Source: Symbiodinium natans (taxonomy: Eukaryota; Sar; Dinophyceae; Suessiales; Symbiodiniaceae). From it: 64,000 bases of DNA. The notes under the pieces are model-generated. The model had not been told where the DNA came from. It saw nothing but the letters and a program-made list of their open reading frames with translations, and made no database searches. Where the stretch lies: contig CAJNDS010002456.1 of NCBI GenBank assembly GCA_905221605.1, forward strand, positions 217,795-281,794, written 5' to 3'. This document shows, in pieces, positions 1-9,829 of this stretch. Made by a program: the position numbers and the translations under genes. The number at the start of each line of letters is the position of its first letter. Positions within the stretch are counted from its first letter, which is position 1.

Positions 1-199
1 ATTGAGGCCCTCCGAAAGTCATCTCAGAACATCGTCCGGCGAAGGAACATGAACAAATAAGGACCTGAAGTCGTCACGAGATCTTTGTTTATTAAACTCG
101 AAATGGAAGGTTTTGAGTGCAAGGGATGGAAACCGGCACGAGCTGAAGGGCCAGTCCCTGACTGCATTGCCTCAGGAGCTTCGCTTCGCTTGTCAGGGG

Positions 200-600
200 G
201 CGATGTGAGGGGTGATGTGGGGTGGTGAGGGCCCAAGCTTCTTTGGCGTTTCTCCGAAGCAGATCAAAGGAGGGGTCAAGGGGTAGGCAGGGGTAGTCAG
301 GGGAGTAGGGGTGGTGAGGGGTGGTGACGGTAGTGAGGGGTGGTGGGGTCGGAGGGCGTGTGTTCAAGCCTCTTTACATTCTCTCCCCAAAAAAAAACAT
401 TCTCTGAAAGAGGTCAAGGGAGGGGTAAGGGGAGGGTGGTGAGGGGGTAGGGGCAAATGCAGGTGGTGAGGGTGGGTTGGAGCCAATGAGGGGTGAGGGG
501 TGGTGAGGGTGGCGAGGGCGGTGAGGGCGTGGGCGTGTGTTGGAGCCTGTTTATAACATTCTCTGAAAGAGCTGAAAGGAGGGGCAAGGGGAGGGTGGTA
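200..600. repeat. G-rich minisatellite with spaced motif
   Basis: Degenerate GGTGAGGG/GGTGGTGAGG tract. A phrase built on ACATTCTCTGAAAGAG occurs twice (about 398-415 and 556-573), each time followed by an AGGGG-rich stretch, so the unit is roughly 150 bp. The phrase GTTGGAGCC also recurs here and in the G-rich elements near 38-39 kb and 61 kb. I see no gene in the first 600 bases. Confidence 0.75.
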
Positions 601-694
601 CCCCCGTTCGCCGTCCGGGGGTCGGTGGACATTCCTGTCCAAGCCCCCTGTCCAGGACTTCAGCCATCTCACCCAGAGTCAGCTCAAGGGTTCC

Positions 695-982
695 ATGGCT
701 TCCATTGACGACATCCACGAGCAGGCTCGGGCCACAAGATTGCTGTGTCCTCTAGAAGATTTCGTAAGATGCTTTCGGATGGTATTAGCGATTTTGCAGG
801 GCTTGTTATGCGTGTGCACCCGCAGCTTTGCAAGGTTGTCGGCCTTGTGGATATCCGCCAGATTCTGGGCAGCTTGCAAAGCGCAGTGCAGAGGATGGAA
901 ATGTGGCTTTGCGGACACTATCGTTGGCGAGATTGAAAGTTCAGGCTTGCGGACGGTTGATGCGGAGACTGGATGCAGGTAA
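695..982 (+). CDS. Candidate 95-aa protein or first exon
   Basis: Opens with ATG in a G-rich start context (TTCCATGG). The first residues, MASIDDIHEQARATRL, look like a genuine N-terminus; a cysteine-rich hydrophobic middle follows (residues 25-70). Function is not recognised. A shifted frame (745-936) reads a mixed segment ending GHYRWRD, and the opposite strand is open for 133 codons (679-1080) with equally protein-like composition, so strand and frame are not secure. GCTCAAG lies 13 bases before the ATG, but alone this is not a spliced-leader relict. Confidence 0.35.
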   Translation: MASIDDIHEQARATRLLCPLEDFVRCFRMVLAILQGLLCVCTRSFARLSALWISARFWAACKAQCRGWKCGFADTIVGEIESSGLRTVDAETGCR

Positions 983-1100
983 AGGGACATGGTGATACCA
1001 GTGATACCAGGGGTGCTGGTTGCAAGCTGCCAGTGAGAGGTGCTGAGAGTGTCAAATTCTGAAACGTAGGCTCCGCTCACTCAGGTGCCTGTCTCATCAG

Positions 1101-1853
1101 ATGGTGGCCGTGGAAGACATGCACTCCGCGATGGGCCTCGGCTTCTCGGCTGAAATCACAGAACTCTCGAGGGATGGCATGCTCCCACCGCCTCACCACC
1201 CCTCCCACCCACATGGTGCAACTGAGGCTCGCCGCAGCGCATCGACCGAAAAGTGCCCCTTGGTTTCAAGAAGCTTCGAGCACGTGCAGCCCCTCATCCG
1301 GCAGAAGAGCATGCACTGCGCGCGTGAGTGCGTGCATGCGCGAGCGCACGTCGGTCTGTCTCCCTCTCTCTTTGTCTCTGCCTCTGTATGTGAATGTGAG
1401 TGTGTCTCTCTTGCTCTCTCTGTGTCTTTTCGCATCTCACTGTGTGCCTCTTTCTCCCCCTCTCTCTCCTCCTCACTCTCTCACTCTCTCTCTCTCCCTC
1501 CCTTCCCTCCCTCCCCGCGAAGTTTGACCCGAAGTCGGCGGCAGCGCCGCGGAAGCCTGTATGCCGATCTCAAGGGTCCAGGCCCTTCCCAGCAGAGCTC
1601 AGCGGAGCTGCTGCAAGCTCAAGCGCCACCTCCGCAACTCTACTTCTCAGCCAGCCTTAAAAGCATGCCTGCCCTTCCCTATCCATTATTCCAAGCAGTC
1701 CACGTGTGCGATTGCTCGAAGTTTCAGCAGTGTTTCGTCACCCGACACGCATTCGAGTTTATGTCTTGCAGACCTACTCGAAGCAAGTTCTCAAAACCAC
1801 ACGAAAATCAGCTTGCGGAAGCGTCCGCGGAAGCAAGCGCAGCGGACGAGTAG
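1101..1853 (+). CDS. Candidate two-exon gene around a pyrimidine-rich intron
   Basis: An uninterrupted frame of 250 codons runs from ATG 1101 (just after CATCAG) to TAG 1853. Both ends look protein-like: an N-terminal part starting MVAVEDMHSAMGLG and a C-terminal part with SAELLQAQAPPPQLYF and an acidic, Ala/Ser-rich end. The middle translates a TCTC tract. One splice model keeps the frame: exon 1101-1323, donor GTGAGT at 1324, acceptor CCAG|G with exon 2 at 1582-1853, giving about 164 residues. The AG at 1522, nearest the tract, would not keep frame. Function unknown. Confidence 0.45.
   Translation: MVAVEDMHSAMGLGFSAEITELSRDGMLPPPHHPSHPHGATEARRSASTEKCPLVSRSFEHVQPLIRQKSMHCARECVHARAHVGLSPSLFVSASVCECECVSLALSVSFRISLCASFSPSLSSSLSHSLSLPPFPPSPRSLTRSRRQRRGSLYADLKGPGPSQQSSAELLQAQAPPPQLYFSASLKSMPALPYPLFQAVHVCDCSKFQQCFVTRHAFEFMSCRPTRSKFSKPHENQLAEASAEASAADE
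1352..1520. repeat. TCTC/CCCT pyrimidine tract
   Basis: Nearly pure pyrimidine on the plus strand, moving from TCTC repeats to CCCTCCCTTCC. It could be the polypyrimidine tract of the proposed intron, or a simple repeat inside a long frame. Confidence 0.85.
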
Positions 1854-2049
1854 AAGCAGTACTTGCGGAAGGGTTCCGCGGCAGGGTTCCTTCTTTCATG
1901 GAGACAATCTTGTAGGAATAAATCGGCATAAAACCACAGCTCTGTTGGGCCAAGGGTCAGCGTGTGATGAAAAGGTACCTGCAAATTCGAGTGTGCCTGG
2001 TCCCGACACGTCCCGAAGCAAGTGTAGTGTGTGTTGTGTCTGTGTGTAA

Positions 2050-2197
2050 CTGGGGGTGTGGGTGGGGTGTGGGTGGGGTGTGGGTGGGGTGTGGGTGGGT
2101 GGGGGTGGGGCGTGGGTGGGTCGTGGGTGGGTGTGGGTTGGGTGCGGGTGTGTGTGGGTGGGTGTGCGTGGCGTGTGGGTGGGTGCGGGTGGGTGGT
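2050..2197. repeat. GGGTGTGGGTGG minisatellite
   Basis: Imperfect tandem GTGGGTGG units of 8-12 bp. All plus frames stay open and give Gly/Val/Trp strings, so the ORFs of 95-104 codons across it are artefacts of the repeat. Confidence 0.9.
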
Positions 2198-2549
2198 TCA
2201 GGTCTCTGGCGGACAGCCCAGGGCTACGCATGGGCTCTGGGTCGAGCTTGAAACGTGGAGGCCGGGTAAGGACAACATTGCGGTCCTGTTGCAACGGTCT
2301 AGTGCTGCGGGCTACGTGCTGCTTACATGCTTTGTCCGTGGGTAGCTAGAGACCCAACTCTCCTTTTGTGAGCTTTGAGTTGTTCAGATGCCAGGCTCGC
2401 GGGAGCCAATACAGGCGCCAGATCTGCCTGTTCGAGTTTTGATTGCTTGCGCTGGAGGGTTTGAGACTCGCATCATGCGGACTGCAGTGATTATAGGGAA
2501 ATCTCATTAAGACCAAGGTCTTTCATACCTTATTCATACCTTACAACAG

Positions 2550-2719
2550 AAAGGCCTTGGAGCAGGAGGCCCTCTGGCAGTCATGCCGCGAGAAACCCCA
2601 AAGCCCAAACCTCTGAGGTTCAGGCTCCAGAGATCGTCCAGGCGGGCATCTCTGCTTTATTGCCGGCCATGGTGATGTCATGCGGCCTGTGGGCCTGTGG
2701 GCCTGTGGTAAATATTTAA
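2550..2719 (+). CDS. Candidate exon, Ala/Pro-rich to hydrophobic
   Basis: Begins after ACAACAG (acceptor-like) and is open to TAA at 2717. It reads NPKAQTSEVQAPEIVQAG followed by a hydrophobic, Met/Cys/Trp-containing stretch. There is no ATG at the left edge. It overlaps the next ORF in another frame, and both may belong to one plus-strand gene at 2.5-3.2 kb. Not recognised. Confidence 0.35.
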
Positions 2720-2865
2720 AACATCGGCGCCTCATTGAGCTCCCCCAGGCAGAAGCCTTAAACCTGCATGGAGCTCCATGGATTCGGTGTTTCGTGTCGC
2801 TTCAACAGGACTTTGCAGAGGATCCTGAGCTGCAGAATGGGATTCAGACATGTTCAGACACGTGA
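2680..2865 (+). CDS. Candidate 61-aa ORF
   Basis: ATG 2680 to TGA 2865. The first 20 codons fall in a short GGGCCTGTG repeat; the rest is mixed and protein-like, with LPQAEALNLHGAPWIRCFV and an acidic end (FAEDPELQNG). It could be an internal exon whose true start is the AG before GCAGAAGCC. Function unknown. Confidence 0.4.
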   Translation: MRPVGLWACGKYLKHRRLIELPQAEALNLHGAPWIRCFVSLQQDFAEDPELQNGIQTCSDT

Positions 2866-2959
2866 AGGGATGTACGTGAGAACGCTGCCGTGTTGTTTTC
2901 GTGTGGTTTATCGGAACAGCATCTCAGTCGTAAATATGGAATATGGTGATGAACCTTCT

Positions 2960-3151
2960 TGAGGGGTTCTACGTCGAGAATTTAATCCCAAGCCTCAGGA
3001 CGAGCCTATGATGCTTCCGGATCCACATCTGGACTTTTCCGATGCAGGCGAGGGTTGGAGCTTGTTCTCGAAGCGACAGACCGCCAGGGCAATTATGGAA
3101 CATGTCCCAAGCAGCTTCATCGCAGTCTTACCGGCGTCAAAGCTTGTGTAG
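2960..3151 (+). CDS. Candidate terminal exon
   Basis: Follows TTCTTGAG|GGG, an AG|G acceptor-like junction, and stays open to TAG 3151. Its composition is among the most convincing in this part: NPKPQDEPMMLPDPHLDFSD, then GEGWSLFSKRQTARAIMEHV. There is no start codon at the left edge, so it would be a C-terminal exon. A different frame (3055-3402, 115 codons) overlaps and continues further. Function unknown. Confidence 0.45.
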
Positions 3152-3412
3152 CAGGCTCAGTGAATGGGGAGCTGAGCCAACAGGGACTGTTGCACGCCGC
3201 CGCACCCATTAGAGTTGCACAGGAGGCAGCACCAACAACAAGGACAGATAAGGACAGCACCAGCTGTCATCAAAACAGTAGCCACCCTCATTGGCCACTA
3301 AGATCATCCGACGCGTGGGCCGAAGAGCGCCGTCTGGAAAATCACCACCCCGCAGCATTCAGGGGATGGGGAAATCCCCGGCTCCAGTTTTGGAGGTTCT
3401 GACATGGTGTGA

Positions 3413-4021
3413 ATGCTCAAAGACTCCAAGCCCCAAATTTCGCGGGGCTTAGCGGGTGTGTCGCATTCACAGCGTCAGGTGGACAAAGCTGGGCCCTCCC
3501 TGCCTACACCGGCTCCCGCAGTATGGTGTCGAAGGCCAGGCTCCGGAGTTTCGACGCTACGCGACCCGTTCCAGGAAAGCCAGCTCTTTGGCACGGGGTC
3601 GGAGGCTGTGGGAGAGGGTGGGAGAGGTGGGGAGGAAAGGGCAAGTTTGGGGGGGGGGGGGTTCCTTACATCGCCGCCGCCACCCCAAATGCTCCTGGTC
3701 CTGATGGAGCCTGCTTTGCAAGATCCAGCAGCATACTGTAAAATTCAGGCGTTGAAGAGACACCCGAGCTTCCATTCAGCTAGCCACTTGAGATCTGTGG
3801 ACATTTGGCAAACAAACCATGAGTGGCTGATGCAATCATGCAGCCGTGTGACTACATGCGCTTCTGCCTTCTGCGCAGTTACACGTTCGCCGCCGGAAGT
3901 CAGACTCGTTGGCCGCCGTACGTGCCACGTGGTTGCAAGCTTCTGCAGGAGTTGTGCAGTCCCACGCGAAGTGAGCTCACAGGCATCGCGACAGAGTCTT
4001 GTTTGTTTCAAGCACCAGTGA
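3413..4021 (+). CDS. Candidate 202-aa protein
   Basis: One of the longer ATG-initiated frames outside repeats. It starts MLKDSKPQISRGLAGVSHSQ, has a Pro/Gly-rich middle translating a G13 tract (3649-3661), and ends in a Cys/Ser/Arg-rich region. The G tract makes frame continuity fragile: one slipped G would break it. A shorter frame (3823-4068) overlaps the end. Not recognised. Confidence 0.4.
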   Translation: MLKDSKPQISRGLAGVSHSQRQVDKAGPSLPTPAPAVWCRRPGSGVSTLRDPFQESQLFGTGSEAVGEGGRGGEERASLGGGGFLTSPPPPQMLLVLMEPALQDPAAYCKIQALKRHPSFHSASHLRSVDIWQTNHEWLMQSCSRVTTCASAFCAVTRSPPEVRLVGRRTCHVVASFCRSCAVPREVSSQASRQSLVCFKHQ

Positions 4022-4051
4022 CCGACAGCTGCAATCCAGCCTGCGCCGATA

Positions 4052-4315
4052 GTGGAGCGCGACTTTGATCGCAAACGACACCCCCTCCATCAATATCTGC
4101 CCCCCCCCATAGGGTGGAGCGAGCCCGACCCTCTTCACCACTTGGGGAAGGGCCTCCGGAACAGGGAGGAGCAACCTTATCAGCGCATATCAGTCCACCC
4201 AATTGATCAGAGGCCTCGGCCAGTTAAAGAACGATCGCATCTTAGCGTCTCGAAAGCAAGAAACTGTGGCTGCAGCCTTCCGCCTGCGTTCTTAAGCTTT
4301 ATTTCACTGAAGTAG
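4052..4315 (+). CDS. Candidate 87-codon exon
   Basis: Open with a non-ATG left edge, reading ERDFDRKRHPLHQYLPPPIG and later PYQRISVHPIDQRPRPVKER, to TAG 4315. The minus strand is also open here, so strand is uncertain. Just downstream (4357-4390) lie a few degenerate TTTAGGG units. Confidence 0.35.
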   Translation: MERDFDRKRHPLHQYLPPPIGWSEPDPLHHLGKGLRNREEQPYQRISVHPIDQRPRPVKERSHLSVSKARNCGCSLPPAFLSFISLK

Positions 4316-4390
4316 GCGCCCCTTAGCGAGGTGTAGGCGTGCGCTTCAGCTATGCATTTTGGGTTTAGGGTGTTTAGGGTTGGGGTTTCC

Positions 4391-5474
4391 TGATGGTGGA
4401 TAGGTCTTCAGCTCTTCTCGGCAGGCAACGAAATCAAACATGTCCACATCCTTTGCTGCCTCAAAATTGGCTGGTGGGACTCTTTGACTGCACTTACATT
4501 GATCGGCACAGGTGCTCCTGCCCGTGATCCCAAGTCAGTGTTTCGTACCAGCTACAAGACATTGCAATGCATCGAAGCAACATGTTGTTTATGATCAGTG
4601 CATTTGCCCACACGCCTGGGCACCAACCTCAAGAATATTTTGTGCAAAAGCGATTGCGCAAGTGCTTGCGATTCTCTAGCTGGATTTTCAGATTTTCAGT
4701 GGTTGTGCTGTGTGTGTGCGTGTGCTTCGAGTGGTCTTGAGCTTGCGGCCCACAGCCCAGGAAGCACAGCCGTCAACGCCGGCCGCAACTCTTTCGAGAC
4801 AGCGAAAAACACTCGACGCAGTGACTTGGCAGGTGGCTCCTATAGTATGGTGCACAATGTGCAAGTCATGGAAGGCGTTTGCCAGACCGCGCCCTGTCCA
4901 GTAGAGTAGAACAAATATTCTTGAGGTGCATGGTGATGGGAGGAAGGAGCAAGGTTGCTGTGGGCAAGATTGTGTCAGTAGTTCGTATTGCCTGGGACCA
5001 GCTGCTGGCCAAGCTTGCCCTTTTCCTCTGAGGTACGGCATGATGGATGCGCTGGAGGCCGCTACAGCAAGACAGCTGCAGCAGCGCTGGCCTCAGAATG
5101 TGGGAGCTGGACGATGGCGCACAGGTCTGCTTTCGCCTCAGTTACCAGTGAGCTCTTGCCGCTCACAGGAACACCCGGCGCAAGTCCACCGCACGGCGGT
5201 CCATGAGGTCAGCAACGCGACTGCCTTCAGGGTGTGTTGGTTGGTTCTGTTACCAGCGTTCGAGTTGGCTCTTGATTATTTGGTTACTTCTCGCTGCAGT
5301 TCTGATGAACGCCGGGGGCGAAACTTGAGTTCCGCACGACGGGCAAAATCCGAACAGTCAGAGCTCAGGAGAACCACTTGTCATCAGTCTCCCGGCTGCA
5401 CCCGCGGGGGGCTAGGGCCGCTGTTGAGGAAAGGAGTCAGATTACCAGAAATGGTCAGAAATGGCCCCAAAGTT
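4391..5474. other. No secure gene; several short open frames
   Basis: The most protein-like pieces are on plus: 4710-4904 (QRKTLDAVTWQVAPIVWCTM) and an open frame 4926-5480 of 184 codons, which contains ALEAATARQLQQRWPQNVGA and a hydrophobic patch LVLLPAFELALDYLV. None has clear splice signals that I can join. Confidence 0.3.
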
Positions 5475-5600
5475 CCCTAAACCCTAAACCCTAAACCCTA
5501 AACCCTAAGCCCTAAGCCCTAAGCCCTAAACCCTAAACCCTAAACCCTAAACCTTATGAACCCTAAACCCTATAAACCCTAAAAACCCCAAACCCTAAAG
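5475..5600. repeat. Interstitial telomeric-type array (CCCTAAA)n
   Basis: Longest CCCTAAA array in the window, about 17 units with CCCTAAG variants and a broken 3' end (CCCTATAAACCC). Too short and too internal to be a chromosome end. Confidence 0.95.
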
Positions 5601-5855
5601 TTCAGGACACCTTGTCCGGACCATTACCATCGAAGTCCGCTCCCTCGGCTCCTCTGCCAGCACTGACAGAGACTGACAGTTTTAGAAGTAGAATGACTCA
5701 GTTCATAGACATGTATAGAGTGATGTATGGGGTTCTTAAGGGGGGTTCATGGGAGGTAGGTACTTGGGGAACCTTAGGGAAGCTTATAGGGTGCCTTGTC
5801 GTAGGCTTCTAGGGTCACGCTCAGAGTTTCACTCAGTGACTCAGTATGTAATTGA

Positions 5856-6014
5856 TGTCTTTTCGATTTCCCCCAATTGCCTCTTTCATGCCACTTGAGC
5901 TTTGGAAAGAGTGCAGCTGAGGTAAAATCGGTCATTCCCGATGCCGCTTCAAAGCCGGCAGAGGCAGGGTCAAAAGCATCCAAAAGAGAACTGCAGCCAA
6001 GCCCGTCGCCATGA
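5856..6014 (+). CDS. Candidate exon, Lys/Ala/Ser-rich
   Basis: Open between TGA 5853 and TGA 6012, with no ATG. The stretch from about 5905 reads KSAAEVKSVIPDAASKPAEA and then GSKASKRELQPSPSP, typical of a disordered basic linker. Likely acceptors are the AGs in TTTGGAAAG (about 5909). A minus-strand frame of 142 codons (5774-6202) competes. Confidence 0.35.
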   Translation, partial: CLFDFPQLPLSCHLSFGKSAAEVKSVIPDAASKPAEAGSKASKRELQPSPSP

Positions 6015-6195
6015 GAGTATCCTGCACCCGCCAATGAGCAGTTGGCAATGCACCGATGCATTGCACAGCTGCATAGCTCGGACGCAATGAGCACTTCTGC
6101 AGCTTGATCGCACGCGTCCGTGCGCGACTTGTGTACGGATTCGCCTGACACCTGCGTGAGGAGGATGGGGACGAGGTGGCAGCCTCGGCTTCCGC

Positions 6196-6538
6196 TTGGC
6201 AAACGGCGGCGAATTTGGGGGATCCTTCAAGCTTCACCCGGTTTCACCCGCCGAGGTCGGGAAGTTCACTTCGGATGATATCGCAACCTGGCATGAACCT
6301 CTCTTGAGCCCAGGAGGTAATTACCCTCAAGGCGCCCGACCTCGGCCGAGGCTTGGAATTCCCGTGCCCACTCCCTCTGCTCCCTCTGTGTGCTTTTCCT
6401 GCAACCAAACCTGCCTGAGCCTCGCCCAGATATCCCTTGGCGAAGTTGATCAAGGGCCGCCTGCCTGCACTCGTTGGCATGGTCTGTGCCGAGTATGATG
6501 GCCAACACGTACAGTCGTAAATGGACTTTCGGGTTCAC
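6196..6538. other. Region open on both strands
   Basis: Plus 6196-6498 (100 codons) and minus 6266-6538 (90 codons, with ECRQAALDQLRQGISGRGSG) are both plausible and neither has decisive signals. From 6539 to 7010 further short frames are open, including 6521-6880 (+), without a clear winner. Confidence 0.25.
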
Positions 6539-7011
6539 TTTAGTATATCTGCAAGGTGTAGGTTTTTCCGAGATTCAAGGTTCTTTTTTTGTCTGTGCCT
6601 GAACAGCAAAGTGAGCATGAGGGCAAGATTTTTTCGACATGCCGTCGCACAGCTAGTAGAAACTCCTTTAAAGGCTTGCCTGGTGCTTGGCAGCAAGGAG
6701 GAATCTGATCATCCGGTGCGAGCTCCTACAAGTCCTCGCGCCATGCGCGCTCTCATGAATGGCTTACTCGCTCGCATGCCTTCCAGCTTTTTGTTGATAT
6801 TCACACCTGCGCAGTGGTCATATTGGAGAATGCGCATGTCCAACGCCGCATTCAATTTAGATCTCGGCGCGCGGGGATGAGCTCGAGTGTAGCTCAAGGG
6901 CAACAGAGGCCCAAAATTTCGAGTATTTCAAGATCGTGCTGCGTACTACGCACTGCGTCAGTTGAGTGCTCTGCCGCGTTAAGTTGTTCTGCTCATCGGC
7001 GATGCTGATTC

Positions 7012-7458
7012 TTACCCTGCACGCTGCCTGCACGTGTTCGTCCCATGTTGAGTGTGGCTTGTCGGTAATCGGCAGAGCTTTTGGTGTCTAGCAGCGATTG
7101 GATGCACGAGTGGTGCAATGGTAAACACTTGACAGGCAAGCTGACGTCCGAACTTCTCGACAGTGCTTTGGCTGCAGCGACATTGGTCGGTGTCTGTCAT
7201 GAGGTGCTCTCTGTCTTGGGTAAGCCCGGGTAAGATATTTAGGTGACACGATGTCGATACTTCACTCTCCAGGAACATGCTCAAGCGATGTCGCCGGGTC
7301 TCGATGGAAGAGCTCCAGGACTGTGCAACGATGGCTGTTGTTAAGATAAGACCATGAGCTGGAACCATGGAAGCAGCGTGCGCCCCTGAGAATTTCGGCA
7401 CCGATCGGGAAGCCAACGAAGATGATAAAAGCACGGCTAGTCGATTTCCCATCCCCAT
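7012..7458 (-). CDS. Candidate 148-aa protein with signal-like N-terminus
   Basis: ATG-initiated and complete on the minus strand. The first 20 residues, MGMGNRLAVLLSSSLASRSV, resemble a short signal or transit sequence, and a second hydrophobic patch is GLILTTAIVAQSW. The rest is mixed and Cys/His-containing. The plus strand carries a competing short exon-like piece from about 7243 (after TTTAG|G). Not recognised. Confidence 0.45.
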   Translation of the reverse strand: MGMGNRLAVLLSSSLASRSVPKFSGAHAASMVPAHGLILTTAIVAQSWSSSIETRRHRLSMFLESEVSTSCHLNILPGLTQDREHLMTDTDQCRCSQSTVEKFGRQLACQVFTIAPLVHPIAARHQKLCRLPTSHTQHGTNTCRQRAG

Positions 7459-7593
7459 TGGGACAGTTTGCTCGAAGCGCCTGCTGCTTGGCTAGAGAGC
7501 CATCTGACCCTTGATCTCTTACACAAAGGACAACTACGACGCAGACCGCATGCAGAATCCCAGAATCGAGACAAGCGCCTTAGGCAAGAATAG
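7441..7593 (+). CDS. Candidate 50-codon exon
   Basis: Open from just after a TAG to TAG 7591, reading SHPHWDSLLEAPAAWLESHL and then HKGQLRRRPHAESQNRDKRL, a convincing helical, charged composition. It has no ATG, so it would be an exon; the left edge sits after CGGCTAG. Overlaps only the first bases of the minus-strand ORF at 7012-7458. Confidence 0.4.
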   Translation, partial: SISHPHWDSLLEAPAAWLESHLTLDLLHKGQLRRRPHAESQNRDKRLRQE

Positions 7594-7784
7594 CGTAAGG
7601 ATCGTGGGTTGCGGGTATGTTGTGGTGTGGGTGCCAAAACTCGAGTTTAAGCTGATTGGGGATTTGCGGGCTTCCAGAAACAACTTTTTTGGTTTAATTA
7701 CATGTTTTGGAGGTTTTGGGGCTTGAGATTTGGGGCTTGCACTGCTGCTTTGGGGCTTGCAGCAACTATGCTGGAATGCATGAT

Positions 7785-7892
7785 TCCCCTCCCCTTCCCT
7801 CTCCCTCCCCTTCCCTCTCCTTCCCCCTCCCTCCCCCTCCCCCCTCTCCCTCCCCCCTCCCCCTCCCCCCCTCCACCCCCCCCTCCGTCCCC
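7785..7892. repeat. CCCTCC polypyrimidine tract
   Basis: About 108 bp of nearly pure C/T, ending CCCCCAACAG. The terminal CAG after such a tract is an ideal 3' splice site, and the bases after it read EDLKHKPSNPRHETPNALQK. It could equally be a simple repeat able to form a triplex. Confidence 0.85.
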
Positions 7893-7978
7893 CAACAGAA
7901 GATCTGAAGCACAAGCCAAGCAACCCAAGACATGAAACACCGAACGCCCTGCAAAAAACGACGAACGTGAGAAGTAGA

Positions 7979-8093
7979 GCCCGGAAAGCACAAAGTCGAA
8001 CACCAAAAACATGCGCGAAGCCCTAAAATCAACAACGTCCCTTCGGAAAGCCAAGGTGAAGCTGCGAAGCGTGCAAAAACGCAGACAACGCCC
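7979..8093 (+). CDS. Candidate basic exon with GTAAGT donor
   Basis: Open from after TAG to a GTAAGT donor at 8094. It reads SPESTKSNTKNMREALKSTT and then LRKAKVKLRSVQKRRQRP, strongly basic. The polypyrimidine-AG at 7785-7898 lies upstream, but the two pieces are in different frames, so a short intron or another frame is needed to join them. The minus strand is also open (7698-8054). Confidence 0.4.
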
Positions 8094-8138
8094 GTAAGTT
8101 AAGTGTAAAATGATTTCCGAAATCGTGCACTAGACAAA

Positions 8139-8561
8139 GTGGGGGGGGGGGGGAACTGTAGCAAATGCCGAGAAAACACGCATAAATGCAGCGTTTCGTG
8201 CGGCCCCAATGATACACGCAGCCTTCGTTTGGCCTTGAATCCTCCTCAACGAGGAGGAGGAATCCCTGTGAAGAGTTTAAAGGTTGTTTATGTTTCAACT
8301 AACCTAAGGAAATACAGCCACAGGTCATCTTACAGAGGTGTGAAGGTGGCAGGACTCCCACCCAACCAAATGGCAGCAATCTTTGAAGGCACCTCAACAC
8401 AAGTCCATGTCCCACACCTCACCCAGGGTTCCCTTCTAATTATCTCCAAGCATCCCCAAGGTCGGGACATAGGCAGCCCCTCTATGTCCGAAGATGAAGA
8501 CTCCTTCTCCGTCAGCCCATCTTTGGCTGGCGTGGCTAGGCCACTCGGCTCAGTGGTCTAA
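8139..8561 (+). CDS. Candidate 140-codon ORF
   Basis: Open from a G13 tract (8141-8153) to TAA 8561. It reads SLRLALNPPQRGGGIPVKSL, KVAGLPPNQMAAIFEGTSTQ and an acidic Ser-rich end (PSMSEDEDSFSVSPS). No ATG near the left edge. The DNA for SLRLALNP closely resembles that just before exon E at 39.46-39.48 kb. Function unknown. Confidence 0.45.
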   Translation: MGGGGNCSKCRENTHKCSVSCGPNDTRSLRLALNPPQRGGGIPVKSLKVVYVSTNLRKYSHRSSYRGVKVAGLPPNQMAAIFEGTSTQVHVPHLTQGSLLIISKHPQGRDIGSPSMSEDEDSFSVSPSLAGVARPLGSVV

Positions 8562-8751
8562 TGGTCCACGTGCGTGTGGTATGCCATTGTTTCGAAACAG
8601 TTTTGGAAACAGTCCAGATGCCGAAATCTTGAATAGCTGTCGATACAGCAGTAGATACACTGCTACTATCCATGTCTGCCGTATGGACTCGCAGGTTTTT
8701 CCTGGGCCTTGCAGGCATCCTGGAGACTCTGCTGTCACATTTTGGGGGAGT

Positions 8752-8794
8752 AGGGTTTTAGGGTTCAGGGTTCAGGGTTTAGGGTTTAGGGTAG
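8752..8794. repeat. Interstitial TTTAGGG units
   Basis: Five to six units of TTTAGGG/TTCAGGG on the plus strand, directly upstream of a candidate exon. Confidence 0.9.
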
Positions 8795-8819
8795 GTTGTT
8801 TTTGTTGAGTTGTCTCCAG

Positions 8820-9054
8820 TGGGGCGCTTGGAACCCCTAAGCGAAGAGACGTGGCGGAGTTGCGGCGCATCGCTTTCTCATCCGAAGCTGAGGACTTTAG
8901 GCGAGGCTTGCTGTGGCAAGTCCTCTCGGGCTTCAGCGTCCTCGTACCCATCTTCGTTTCTGCGGGGAACCTGGCTGTGAACATCATGGCCGGCCAAGAC
9001 TACCGTGTGAACACGAGCCACTTGCCTACAGTGCTATATGTGCATAGCGTCTAG
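8820..9054 (+). CDS. Candidate exon with a hydrophobic helix
   Basis: Follows TTGTCTCCAG (acceptor-like) and is open to TAG 9052. It starts with basic and acidic residues (GTPKRRDVAELRRIAFSSEA), then a likely membrane segment VLSGFSVLVPIFVSAGNLAV, then a polar end. A donor could be the GTGTGA at about 9005. This looks like part of a membrane protein. Family not recognised. Confidence 0.4.
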
Positions 9055-9829
9055 AGCCACATCCGGTCACTACTTTCCCTGGGGATGTGTGTCTGATGTG
9101 CATCGCGATAGCAAAGTCGAAAGCAAAGCCACGTTGGCGGAGTGGACTTTTCACGATCGATGCAATATGATGCAATCAAACGAGCAAGTTACAAGCACAG
9201 GACAAGCAAGCAGAAGCAACAAAGGACAGCATGGGGGGCAAGCACGGCAGGCACAAGCAAGCAGAGGCAGACAAGCAAGAGGCTTGGTGTTCAAACGGGT
9301 GTCTCTTCATCAGGTTCGCTGTGTCCTTCTGCCTCAGCGCAAACAGTCAGACAGATGCCCGGAATCGAGCGGCCGGCGCAACCACTTACAAGAATCGGCC
9401 CATGCTAGAAATGCCAGCTCAACCTCTGCGCTCTCGACGTGGCAAACCACACTGTCTGAACCAGGTGGCAACTTCTGCAGTCCCGGGCCCGCGCCCACCT
9501 CTCGCCGTTTTCAGTCTCCTTTGGTCGACAGCAGCAGCATCCAAGCAGTCAGCAGAGCAGTCTTCAGGAATTTGAGGTGGATGTAGATGGCGGGTCCCAA
9601 GTAAATCTCCCCCATTGTCCTCCAGGCATCATCTGCTATGTCGTGGGTGGCCTGCTAGCAACTCTGAGCCTTCGGCGCTCCGGGATCACCAGGCAACCTG
9701 GACGCAACGGCCCCTAACCGCCTGAACCCTTGAAGGGCATGGTGAAGTATCATACGAAACAACTCCCAAAATCCTTGAAACACCAACACAAATCGGGTCT
9801 GTGGGATTCCACTTTGACAAACCTTGACA
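9055..9829. other. No secure gene
   Basis: Contains AAGCAAGCAGA-type purine-rich imperfect repeats (9185-9290), translated as Gln/Ser/Arg-rich in all plus frames (9038-9586, 182 codons). I regard these frames as driven by the repeat. Confidence 0.4.

Noticed and set aside
675-700. GCTCAAG before ATG 695 as a spliced-leader relict
   Set aside because: Only seven bases match the end of the dinoflagellate spliced leader; the preceding bases do not. Expected by chance in 64 kb.
2031-2349. Gly/Val/Trp-rich ORFs of 95-104 codons
   Set aside because: Translation of the GGGTGTGGG minisatellite.
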